This document shows positions 1 to 10,280 of a stretch of DNA of 64,000 bases, one piece after another. Origin of the DNA: Hysterangium stoloniferum (lineage: Eukaryota; Basidiomycota; Agaricomycetes; Hysterangiales; Hysterangiaceae); the NCBI GenBank assembly GCA_015178975.1, contig WHVD01000057.1, positions 186,001-250,000 of the forward strand. The letters run 5' to 3'. A program made the translations under genes and the position numbers. Positions within the stretch are counted from its first letter, which is position 1. Every line of letters starts with the position of its first letter. The notes under the pieces were generated by a model, which was not told where the DNA came from, searched no databases, and saw only the letters and a list, made by a program, of their open reading frames with translations.

Positions 1-339
1 AGATGTTTCTGAATACTTGAATTGGCATGGGAGGCATAGAGATAGAGGGGACATTCACAGCCATCACTGTAAATGTTGACACCCTCAATCGGCAGGCAAG
101 GAGCTGGAGGGAGAGCCACAAGTACGTCGTCACAGGTAGTGTGGATTTCGTAAGTCTTAATGAGATGGTCCAAATTCATCGTGCTCAACCGCTGTGATTT
201 TGTGTTTATGCCTTTTATTGAGGTTATGAGGAAGAGTGTCGGGGAGGTAAGGGAGACAGCAACCAGCACAGATCAAAACACTGTAGAATGTGTTGACATG
301 GAAGCCAATACACAGCAGCGAGAGATCCAAGGATACATG

Positions 340-600
340 GCTTGGTGGGTCAAGGTTTGCAGAAAATAATGGAGGCACACTGGTCTGAGAGATCATCAAT
401 GGATCTGAGAGCAACCTGATTGTCAGAGAAGAAGAGAAAGTGCTTAGCTTCAGGAAAATCAGCCATTGTTTTTGGTAAAACAGTGCTGGCACTTGCCAGG
501 GCAAACATTTCAGCATCAAAGATTCCCACACATTTGCCTAGGCTGAAGTTCCCACGGCAGATGGGGGTGGCAAGGTGGTGGATAGAGTAGCCGTCACATG
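340..600 (-). pseudogene. RNase H-like fragment of a retroelement (degenerate)
   Basis: Read on the minus strand from about 600 down, one frame gives a short stretch with RNase HI-like landmarks: a DAEM motif (near 515) and, some 30 residues on, FFSDNQVAL (near 430). This is the spacing of the second and third acidic positions of RNase H domains in fungal LINE-type and related retroelements. The frame then hits a stop just after a CKP tripeptide and no WxPGH-like C-terminal motif follows, so it is a truncated remnant. The first 340 bases hold no further motif that I recognise. Family assignment is by motif only. Confidence 0.45.
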
Positions 601-604
601 ACGA

Positions 605-1175
605 AACTTTTTTTATTTTATTTTAATACATTTATATACTGTGTCACATAACTAAGATACATGGTGGTTCCATAGCATCATATAGAGTATAGCTACTATA
701 GTATTTATGGGAGAATGAAGAGGAAGCAGGCCAGATGCGTCAGAGCGAGTGGTGGTTGGCAGGATGGTCAATAAAGAGAGGTGATTGCACTGAACTTGCC
801 CAGTGAATACCACATGCCATTTGGGCCAAAGCCCCAGGAAGAACCTGAGATCCTGCTAACAGACATCAAAAATGGCTACAGGCACACCAAAATCTTGCAA
901 GTGCATAAGTGAATGTTAGAGTCGGGGGTGGGTAGGAAGAAAAAATCGCTGCCAGGCTGCAGTCATGGTTTAGGAGGTGCCAGTGATGGTCCACAGGCAA
1001 CACTGGTGTGCGGCTGAAGGCTGCCAACTTTGACAGAGCAGTGAATTCAGAGGCTCCCCAAGCCTGTTCACTGTCATCCACCTCTGCCTCTCTGTCCTTT
1101 TACCACAAGCATGGGGGACCCAACCCCAGAGGCAGGTGGTGGTCACAGAACAAGAGAGCCTTGTTATGTGACAGA
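605..1175. repeat. Tandem repeat array, unit 1
   Basis: First copy of a repeat unit of roughly 510-570 bp. Each unit begins with a T-rich run followed by aatacatttatatac, passes through a block beginning ttccatagcat, and ends near acaagagagccttgt followed by gtgacagaac. Three units lie head to tail up to about 3385. Short open frames on the minus strand (for example 866-1081) recur in every unit but match no family I know, so I treat them as chance or relic frames. Confidence 0.7.
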
Positions 1176-2860
1176 ACTTGTTTTTTTTAATACATTTATA
1201 TACCACATCACATAACTAAGATACATAGCAGTTCCATAGCATTGTATAGAGCATAGCTACTATAGTATCTACAGGAGAATGAAGAGGAAGCAGGCCAGAT
1301 GTGTCGGAGTGAGTGGTGGTTGGCAGGATGATCAAATAAAGAGAGGTGATTGTGCTGAACTTGCCCAGTGAACACCACATGCCATTTGGGCCAAAGCCCC
1401 AGGAAGAACCCGAGATCTGTCACAACTGTCACAAGTCACAATATTGTCACAAACATTCAAAGGTAATTTTCGACAACTCTTTGACTTGACAAACCCAAAC
1501 ATTATTTGACAATATTGAATCTCTTTGTGAAGGATAGGTCACATAGGAGGCATGACTAAAGACTCTAAGCCTTACCCCTTAGCCACTTTATAATTCCATT
1601 ATTTCCTTTATGTTTTATACTTTTCTTTTCTTTTCTATCACTCATAAATATGGGTCATACCCCTTTTTATTAGTTTGAGAGTCCATGTATGCTTGTGGGC
1701 ACTCTAGCCCACAAGAAGTATGCACATGTCACAGTAGTAGTCACACGCGAGAAACTTAGACACTTTCAACCCCAACAACCATCACCTGCACACCCAAGTA
1801 CTGGTTCAGGGTCTTGTCTAAGACAAACCTTCACTCTATCTCTCTTCCCTGATCAGCAGTAACTACACTTCGCACTGTAACAGTCGAAGTTAGTTACTAC
1901 TATTCAACTCGACTTCAAGTTCTTGCTTTGCATGGTAAGAATATCCATCGTAGCTCACTTTCTTAGGATATTCTCTCTCTCTTGCAATATATACTTTCTC
2001 TTATCTACTTGGCCATCGGCCCAGCTAGCTACACAGTCAGATCACACCGTAAGGTCAATCCACCCTTGTAATTATCTACTGATCACACCTTAAAGGTCAA
2101 TCATAATCTACATCTTGACTACCTATAACTACTAGTTGATTGTACTTTGCACTATTGTTAGTCAATAACAATTGCACATTGAGTGGTAAACTACTCGACC
2201 CTTTACACTCTTTCAACATTGCTCATTTTGACGTCACAAATGATTTCATTATTAGATCATAATATAGTCATAACAATACAAAGAAAAACATAAAAGGGCT
2301 ACGAAAGGAGTGAGGGAAGTCAGTCGAAATATCTGTAAATTAGTGATACTAGTAATCTAACTTGTCGTAACTTCTTCAACAAATACTTCCGTGAGTTCTC
2401 ACAACTGGTAATAGCCTCTTACTTCATCGACAGGGTGAATATATACTTCGTCAAACAAGGCTTTCAAGTTTAATCAGTAGAATATTATTCAACTTTATTA
2501 AAGAATTATCGATTCATGACAAGATCCTGCTAACAGGCATCAAAGACAGCTGCAGGCACACCAAAGTCTTGCATTGCTAGTGCATAAGTGAATGCTAGAG
2601 TCAGGAGTGGGTAGGAAGAAAAGACCACTGCCAGGCTGCAGTCATGGTTTAGGAGGTGCCAGTGACAGTCCACAGGTGACACTGGTGTGTGGCTGAAGGC
2701 TGCTGACTTTGACAAAGCAGTGAATTCAGAGACTCTCCAAGCCTGTTCACTGTCATCCACCTCTCTGTCCTTTTACCACAAGCATGGGGGACCCAATCCC
2801 AGAAGCAGGTGGTGGTCACAGAACAAGAGAGCCTTGTCATGTGACAGAACCTTTTTTTCT
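1176..2860. repeat. Tandem repeat array, unit 2, split by a solo LTR
   Basis: Second unit of the array. Its left part (1176-1417) and right part (2522-2860) are continuous with each other when compared with units 1 and 3; the 1104 bp between them are an inserted solo LTR. The insertion point is the sequence agatc, duplicated on both sides. Confidence 0.7.
1418..2521. mobile_element. Solo LTR, 1104 bp, with 5-bp target duplication
   Basis: The insert starts TGTCACAACTG and ends ATTCATGACA, giving TGTCA/TGACA inverted termini, and is flanked by agatc at 1413-1417 and 2522-2526. TG..CA ends plus a 5-bp target-site duplication are the hallmarks of a Ty1/Copia or Ty3/Gypsy LTR. No internal coding region remains, so this is a solo LTR left by LTR-LTR recombination. 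Direction of transcription was not determined. Confidence 0.85.
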
Positions 2861-3385
2861 TTTTTTTTAATACATTTATATACCGCATCATATAACTAAG
2901 ATACATAGCAGTTCCATAGCATCGTATAGAGCATAGCTGCTATAGCATCTACAAGATAATCGAGAGGGAGCAGGCCACATGTGTCACAGCGAGTGGTGGT
3001 TGTACAATGGTCAAATGAAGAGTGGAAATTTGGGCTGAAGCCCGAGGAAGAGCCCGAGATCCTGCTAGCAGTCAATGATAGCTGCAGGCACACCAAAGCC
3101 TTACATTGCCAGTGCATAAGTGAATGCTGGAGTCGGGGGTGGGTAGGAAGAATAGACCGTTGCCAAGCTGTAGTCATGGTTAGGAGGTGCCAGTGACATT
3201 CCACAGGCAACACTGGTGCACAGCTGAAGGCTGCCAACTTTGACAGAGCAGTGAATTCAGAGGCTCCCCAAGCCTGTTCACTGTCATCCGCCTCTCTGCC
3301 CTTCCACCACGAGCATGGGGGTCCCAACCCCAGAGGCAGGTGGTGGTCACGGAACAAGAGAGCCTTGTCACGTGACGGAACTCGA
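2861..3385. repeat. Tandem repeat array, unit 3, abutting the She9 start
   Basis: Third unit; its last recognisable bases (cgtgacggaact) end only about 10 bp before the predicted ATG of the She9/Mdm33 gene at 3393. The proximal promoter and 5' UTR of that gene therefore lie inside the repeat. Confidence 0.65.
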
Positions 3386-3392
3386 CTTCCTT

Positions 3393-4558
3393 ATGCTCTC
3401 GTCCTGGGTTGCTGGCAATCGACATTTTCTTCAACTGCGCCCAGGATATGTTGAAATCCAACGTAAGGTCAAATTACAAATACCCCGCTTGTTAGCATCA
3501 TCGGCATCGCCAGAGACTCGTGAGAAACCCATAGACACTCTGCAGTCTGGAGAAGCGGTTGCTCCTCCACAAGCTCAACAACCATCTCAAGGAGGACAAA
3601 CCGTGGATGTACCATTTATAAAAGCTCCGCATTCACTATTTTTGAACACGTTCCGAACGCTTCTGAAGGAGCGAACCAGCGCCCTTTCTTCCCAAGCAGC
3701 GGTTAGTCTATCAGAGCTTGGTGGAAGGCTGAACAAGGTCACTGGATATGAGCATATAGAGATATTGAAGCACCAGGTTGCACAGAATGGTAATTATTTT
3801 ATTAATAATTGAAGATGTATTTATGTGTATAGTTTGTGATCGTAGAGAAAGCTATTGCAGCGAAGAGGCAGGCTGCTCGTGACGCCAAAATTGCGTATGA
3901 GACTGCTGTCGCCCGGCGTTCAAACTCCCAACACGCAGTTAACGATTTTTTGCAGCGCAAGTCCAACTGGACTGACGCGGACGTCCTCCGGCTGCCTGCA
4001 CTGGTGAAGGAAGACCATCTTTACGAGCAGGAAGAGGCCCGAGCAAAGGCTCTGGTTGCGGAGACTGAGGCCGCAGTGGAAGCCCGGTTCAACGAACTCT
4101 TGCATAGCATTCTTAAACGATACCACGAGGAGCAAGTATGGAGCGATAAAATACGGAGTGTTTCAACGTACGGTTCGCTCCTAGCATTGGGAGTGAACAT
4201 CGTGGTGTTTATCCTTGCGATCATTGTCGTGGAGCCCTGGAAGCGAAAGCGACTGGCAGAAACGTTTGAGAAGCGCATTGAACAGCTGTCATTAGAGAAC
4301 CGCGAGATCCTTCGAAAGAGCATGGGCGACATTGCGGTGCACTTTGAAGCGCAGAAGCAGGTTTTGACGGATTTGCGGGGGATTCCTGCGGGTGATGCTC
4401 CTGTTGACCACGAGCAAAGCGAGTCTGAAGGTGCTGATCGAGAACCATTGACATTTATAGAGCGAACAGGGGGAATGGGTCGAGATATGTGGATAGTAGG
4501 AGCGATCGGTGCAGCCAGTGGCGTAGTTATTACTATTTTGTTTGGATATCTTCGATGA
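3393..4558 (+). CDS. SHE9: She9/Mdm33-like mitochondrial inner-membrane protein
   Basis: Spliced model join(3393..3789,3846..4558), 369 aa. She9/Mdm33 proteins sit in the mitochondrial inner membrane and shape mitochondrial morphology, probably through inner-membrane fission or remodelling. The N terminus (LSSWVAGNRHFL...) is basic and Ser/Leu rich, as expected of a presequence. The centre is a long charged helical region likely to be coiled coil, containing YETAVARRSNSQHAVNDFL and the WTDADVLRLPALV block typical of the family. Transmembrane segments lie at about residues 241-262 (GSLLALGVNIVVFILAIIVV) and 346-368 (end of protein), with a second coiled coil between. The intron is 56 bp, phase 1. 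The start is the ATG that gives a presequence; an in-frame ATG at 3315 lies inside the repeat and is less likely. Yeast She9 is longer (456 aa). Confidence 0.85.
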
Positions 4559-5500
4559 GATTGTTTTCAAGTCGCTTCGATCTCGGCCGTGCGGGAAGTG
4601 TTTCAATACTGACAGCTAAAACGTCTTAACTCAATTGGCTAAAGCTGCTGATAATCGCAAACCTAACCTTAAGCGACTCGATTCTTTCTTGAGTAAATTT
4701 TTTTTTCCCGCCATCCCTTTCCTCTATTGCCTTAAAACTCAGTTTAGATTGATTTTTCATGTATTTACTATTAGTTTGGCATGCTGTTGGGGCTCGCTCA
4801 TGTCCCCATCAGCATGTTTTGTGCAATGGAGCCTGCGGCCCCCGCATTCACTTCCGCTGGGGGTCCGCTCATCACAAAGACAAAGAACAAAGACCATAAC
4901 CAGGTTACCTGACACCTGTCCAAGTCACCTGACGAGCCTGGACAGTGCTCACACAAGCTATGTCAGAAGCCGGCTCCCTGGTCAGGGTCTCCTCTATACT
5001 TTCGACCAAATCAGGCCTGAACAGTTGTTCGGCCAACCTGAACATCTGATCGGCCTGTTAAAGCATGCCTGATTAGGGTTTTCCGATTTTTCGACATGAT
5101 GACCGATTCCAAGTCAGGCATTGCATTTCACATACAGAAAAGCTTAGAGCTTTTAAAGAGCTTTATGGTGCTATATACACCGAGAGGCTCTTTGAGCCTT
5201 TAGATTAGTTTTAGTGAGTGTGCTGTCGTCCCAGATTAATGGTCTATATGCATCTTTCGGCAATATAAGATCATGATTTAATATTGTGCTATCTAGCGCT
5301 GTCAAGTCCAGATATCAAATGTGTAGTAATATTAATGAGTGTGTATGGCCATTGCGCCATCAACAGTCAGGAAATTTGTTGATACGATGGTCCTCTTATA
5401 AACCGCAAGTATTTACTGTCAACCGTACAAATCATTCCCTTCTACCCCGTAAGCACCATCCAATTTGTGGCAGTCATCACACGAAATTATTGGAATTACT
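4559..5500. other. Intergenic region, no gene seen
   Basis: About 0.9 kb between She9 and the next gene. Small open frames (for example 4635-5072) show no family features or splice-consistent extension. The last few hundred bases are presumably the promoter of the DUF7514-like gene. Confidence 0.5.
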
Positions 5501-7873
5501 ATGAACCAATATTCACAGCAACAAATCCAGGGGTCTGTGCCGGTTCATTTCCCACAGCACAATCCTGTAATAGCACAAAACTCACAGTTTTATGGCAGGT
5601 TTGTTTTCGAGAAATACCCTCCAAGCCAGTATTAACTGATAGCTCACTCGAATCCTCCTATTTCAGTCTCATCGATGGACAAGGCCATCCCTCACAAATT
5701 CTATGCAGAATGGTTGATGCACTGTTTTTTTACGCAGATGCCAACTGTCCTCAGTTTCGTGGAAGCCAGTTGATCGAGCCCTTTAAGTTATTCTGGCTCT
5801 ATTCTTCCCTAGGAATTGAGGCCAATAAAGTGAGTGAAATCCCGGCATCCGCATCTTGATACCGAGCTGCTTTTCAGGCTCAAGCTATGGCGAACAATTT
5901 GTTTACGATGTATTCAATCAGTCAGGTGCCATATAGTGTAAGTATTGTCTCTGGCTACACTATCCAAGTTGAAAACTAATAACTTCTTCCAGGTGAACGG
6001 TCAAGGGATGCCGGTACTAGATCGGCAAGGATATCTGCATTTAAACATGTTCGAGACACTTGGAAATCCCGAAGGCAGTTATGATGTAGTGTACTTCTCA
6101 GTTATATTGTCATACTCGTTAGTAACATGTATACAGCACTGGAACCTTGCATTGACAACTTTCGGTTTGTGCGATCCTATGACAAACCTAGTGTTCCCAG
6201 CCCCCCTGCCTCGGAATGCATTCCCCTCTGCCGCAGATAGCATGACCCAGCAGAGGTACAATCAGTGGCAAGCAGAGATTCAGAGGCTCTTATTCCCACA
6301 AAGCTCAACAGCCACTCATGGAGCGGATCATCAAGGGAATACGTCACCCCCAACCACTTCATATGTGGCGCCCAATACCCATGATCAAATACTCGACCAA
6401 GACGGTCAGAACTCTCAGCAGCAAAATCAGAGTTTCCAGCAGTACAGTCAGGGCTCCCAGCAGTACAATCAGGGCTCCCAGCAGTACCCTCACGTTTCCC
6501 AGCAGCACAACCAAGCCCTTACACATGATGGCCAAGTCTCACAAGAGAAAGCTGAACAAGATCTATTAGATAGGATTATTTTCTATGGAGAGTAAGTAGT
6601 GTCGTCTCACTCTAGCTATCTGGTACAACTTAACTCGATGGATGACTAGACTTATTACAAAGGGCGGATACGCGTCGGACGTCCTTTCACGGTTAATCGA
6701 TGCCTTGTTTACATACGTGGATGAGAAATGCCCCGAGCTAACTGGAACACAGTGCATTGAGCCCAAGAAGCAAATGTGGCTTGCTGGACAAATGGGCTTG
6801 GATAGATATACCGTGAGTTCTCATCGAACGAATCAAATGACCCATCTACTAATATGCTAACTACTCGCTCATCAAAGGCATATATCATATCAAAGCACTT
6901 AGACACTTTGTATAACCTTGCTAATGCATGTTATCACGTAAAATCATTTCGTTTCATATTTACTCACCAGTGACAGAGTTCTTTATTTGGCAGTGCTCTC
7001 AGGATGGTGAACCCATCCTTAACAAAGAATCATATACAAATTTGGTCATCTTTGGAATCGCGGCAAAACCTGATGAGAGTCATACTGTATGTTTACTTAC
7101 TTGCCTATCCTGGACCCGATAATGCTGAACAAAAATCCTGCTCCAAGTATTGGAATAAAATTTTGGATCGCTTCGGGTTGGTTGACCCTACTACCAAAAA
7201 ACCATTCCCGAGGCCTATCCCTCGCGACGCATTTGAGGTTGACCTCAACCCTTACGGCTCCTTTGGCATGGTGAAAACCAACTATGAGAGCTGGAAGACA
7301 CAACTCGCAGAGTGGACGGCCAAACGACCTGTGGTGTCCCAGTCAACGACTGAGCACACCCCTCAAGGAGGTTCTGACGCACAGAATGCCAGTAGCACAA
7401 ACCCAGATCAAGATCCACAAACAGGCGATCAGCGTCCTTCTCCCATGCCTTACTCGAGCCCCACGACGACCTCGCAAGGATCGCAGTATCAACAGACTCA
7501 ATCACAAGCGTACACACATGCATCTCAAAGTCAAGACAATCAGCGTCCTTCTGCCACGTCCTACTCCAGCCCCGTAACGACCCCGCAAGGCTCGCAGTAT
7601 CAGCAAACTCAATCCCAAGCATACACACCTCACACATCTCAAGCCAATCAATTTACGGGAGCGCAGCCCTATATGCAGCCCTATGTCCAACAGCAGACAA
7701 GTCACCAGGCCAGTTTCGCACAAGTTGGTCAGCCGCAGCACAACATTGAAGCATTGCAGATGATGCAGAAGATCGAAGTAAAAAAGCGGGACACAGCTAT
7801 AGTTAACGCGGGAAGCAAACTAGTGCAGGATTTGTTCAGTAGATTCCAGAGCGGAGGAAGTGGTGCAAATTAG
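5501..7873 (+). CDS. Protein with two tandem DUF7514-like domains and Q/S-rich tails
   Basis: Model join(5501..5598,5667..5829,5878..5937,5993..6085,6137..6591,6650..6812,6878..6937,6994..7086,7148..7873), 636 aa; every junction keeps phase. Two copies of one domain are present, about residues 30-185 and 290-440. Each opens FYG(S/E)LI, has an LxRxxDALFxYxD-type helix, and ends with a WN...FGLxDPxT...FPxPxPRxAF block. That ending resembles fungal DUF7514 proteins of unknown function (from memory, moderate certainty). Both copies are split by introns at the same places and the exons have equal lengths (163, 60 and 93 nt), so the gene arose by internal duplication. Linker and tail are low complexity: QGSQQY repeats after domain 1 and two QYQQTQSQAYT repeats after domain 2, then a short charged C-terminal helix. 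The Q-rich tails suggest self-association, but no function is known. Confidence 0.8.
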
Positions 7874-8604
7874 GGTGCAAACATATGCCAAGCATCTGTA
7901 AAACTAACTAGCTAAGACGTCTACTGTTATTGGTTCTTTTATCGTCTGACAATATCAACGCGCCCTGGACATGTTGCGCCATGGGCCGTTTTACATTAAT
8001 GTACTTTAAGTTCTTGCCATTAAAACAGCAAACTCCGGAGATTAGTGGCTTTCTCGTGACATGAGAGCGGATTAGTGTTGAACGACGCGAGGTTCAAGCT
8101 ATAAATAAAACACGTGGTTGCATTCTGGTGCATATTGATGACCTTGACCTTGGTCAATCCAGGGAATAGGTGGTCAGCCACTCATGGGGAGTGATTTATG
8201 GCTGTTTGTTACGTATGTACGTGTAGTATCGGCCTGTGATAGGACACTGGAGGAAACGGGATCACAAAAAATAGAATCTGAAGTCTGGTGCAGAACCTCC
8301 ATTAAATGCCATGAGATGGGTCGTAGCAACGAATTTGCAAGTGAAAAGAAAAACACTTGGAGCCAGTACGGCGCGTCAAAAGATGGGGACCAGAGTCCTG
8401 GATAGTCTAATAATTTATTGGAGGACAAGTTTTTTTTTTAAAAAAGTCTTATTGATTATATTGGCCACCTGAAATTCCGTATAGGTAAAAACCACAGGCT
8501 GTCAGAAATGTCCCTAAGGAGACGCCATGGAACCCATCCCTCATTCTTAGGTGTATTCGGGAGAGAAATATACAGAAGTAAGAGTATAGTTTGATAAAGA
8601 TAAC
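7874..8604. other. Convergent intergenic region
   Basis: Between two genes whose 3' ends face each other. It should hold both 3' UTRs and polyadenylation sites. No further gene or structured repeat was recognised; frames at 8174-8428 on both strands are not supported. Confidence 0.5.
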
Positions 8605-9676
8605 CTAAATCACTTTGATAGTCCATGTGAGGAACACTGACGTTTTAACCAGATCCAGCGTTTCGCTAGTTATATCTGAGGGTAAGGGCTTCAGCACTGT
8701 CGTATACTCTACGGTGCCTTCCGGGAATATATCAGACCACATCTCTTCCCAGCTCTCTGGACTGTGAAAAAACAGGAGCTGTCCACCAACAGTCATATGC
8801 CTAGGAACGAGGGAGCCAGTCTGTCTTCCGGCGATAAGCGAACCGCTAGTTCTGCTGAGAAGACATGCAAAGCGTCGGGCCAGAATGACCTGCTTCTCTT
8901 TCGTAAAGAGGTGAAACAGCTGAAAGGCTAGCAGGACGGAAATATGCCCCGTTAGAGGGCCTAAGGTCGAAACGCTTTGTAGATCCGGGCAGGTAGGGCT
9001 GATATCCGACGTGGAGACTTGTGCGTCATCAAATATATCCCCTTCCAACACCCTGACGGGAAATATTGACGAATTTGACCGGCATAGCTCATGCCCAATA
9101 TCCCATAGTTCTAAATTCATAATTATGAGAACCTCGTATGAAACGTTCTTGAAGACATTTACGGGGAATTAATTCCAGGGCAATGGTATCTTCTACCGGA
9201 TATCCGTCCGACACTAGCTGTCTGAGCTCGATCCCAACTATAATCAATCACGGTTATTGCTGTACTGGTGAGAAAGGGAAGAACCGACAAGCTGGGCCAA
9301 CATCGAGTAGAATATTTTTTGAATTCTGTTTTCCGAGAGCGATCATGTCATCATAGGACATCAAATCGGTGATGGGCATTCTACAGGAATTCGTAAATTT
9401 GAAAATAATTAAAGATGCGATATAATACATACTTGTAATTCATGAACAGGCGAATGCAAGGGTACGGGAATTTCTGATGTGGTTCAAGTCAAAGGGGGGT
9501 AGCCAACAGAAACATGCATACGCTACCTCGTACGCCGCCGATTGTATCCTGAGGACATGGTGTTTTAGTTTTTCATCGTTCTGGATGCCAGTCCAGGACT
9601 TGAACAATTCGGCAAGTCGAGTGTCCATTGAATATAAAGAGGGAATGAACGGTAGTTTGTTGAAATGGATACTCAT
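8605..9676 (-). CDS. Agaricomycete-type SAM-dependent methyltransferase
   Basis: Model complement(join(8605..9110,9163..9237,9289..9380,9433..9473,9527..9676)), 287 aa, close to the usual length of this family. Order of features: N-terminal RLAELFKSWTGI block (about residues 20-31), the VLRIQSAAYE motif, the glycine-rich SAM loop LLDVGPAFG (about 88-96) followed by RQLVSDGYP, an acidic ALEL strand end, LWDIGHELCR, GDIFDD, and the C-terminal GSLIAGRQTGS and FFHSPESWEEMW blocks. Basidiomycete genomes carry many such proteins, some beside secondary-metabolite genes; the substrate is unknown here. Normally the loop reads DVGCCFG; this copy has P-A instead of C-C. Intron 3 uses donor GTCGGT and was chosen because it restores the family frame. 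It lies downstream of, and on the same strand as, the Cwf19 gene, about 600 bp away. Confidence 0.88.
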
Positions 9677-10280
9677 ACTCGCTGCCTCGTCTTATATCCC
9701 TCGAAAACTGAGGAAAGAAACACGAGTGGAAGCGATCCGAGGGCCGTTGAAAGGCGTAGCTTTCGACGTCTAGAGCTATAGTGACGATGCTTAAATACCT
9801 GCAGAGGTCTATTATCGCCCAAGGGGACGCCAGTATGGAACATAGTGCACGGAAGCCTTCTGGGCACATATATCGGACTTTGTGATCATACGTGGTAGCA
9901 ATAACCGGGATTCAGCTGAAATTCCATGACCAACCTTGATAACGTGGTACTAAGCTTTAAACGTTGGTCGGAATCTTGAAACAGATTGACGATTTACCGC
10001 CACGAACCCCTCCCTATTAAGCTCGGGTCTGTCAGTCACTTATTTAGCGTTGACCGGACGCAATTGATTCATGCGATATTTGTAACCAGACACGCGATAA
10101 CAGGGTAGCCATTCATTTAACGAATATGGTGCGCGAGTACACACGCAGGGCTGTGGTTGCACGTTGTTGACTCAATACTAATTAGGGCCAGTACCTTTAT
10201 AAGATAAAAAAAAGCGCTAGTCCTGGACTTCGCTTATTATAAGGATACAACTGGCCTCCGATCACCGTCGTACATCTTTC
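9677..10280. other. Intergenic region upstream of the methyltransferase
   Basis: About 0.6 kb that must contain the methyltransferase promoter and the 3' end of the Cwf19 transcript. Open frames overlapping 9573-9869 on the minus strand are not phase-compatible with the methyltransferase exons and are left out. Confidence 0.5.

Noticed and set aside
2896-3357. 153-codon minus-strand frame in repeat unit 3
   Set aside because: Partly recurs in all repeat units with different frames and matches no known family; treated as part of the repeat.
4635-5072. 145-codon plus-strand frame downstream of She9
   Set aside because: No motif, low-complexity start, no splice-consistent extension; lies in 3' flanking sequence.
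9573-9869. Upstream minus-strand frame as an extra methyltransferase exon
   Set aside because: The family N terminus (KLPF then RLAELFKSW) starts at the ATG 9676; the longer frame is out of phase with it.
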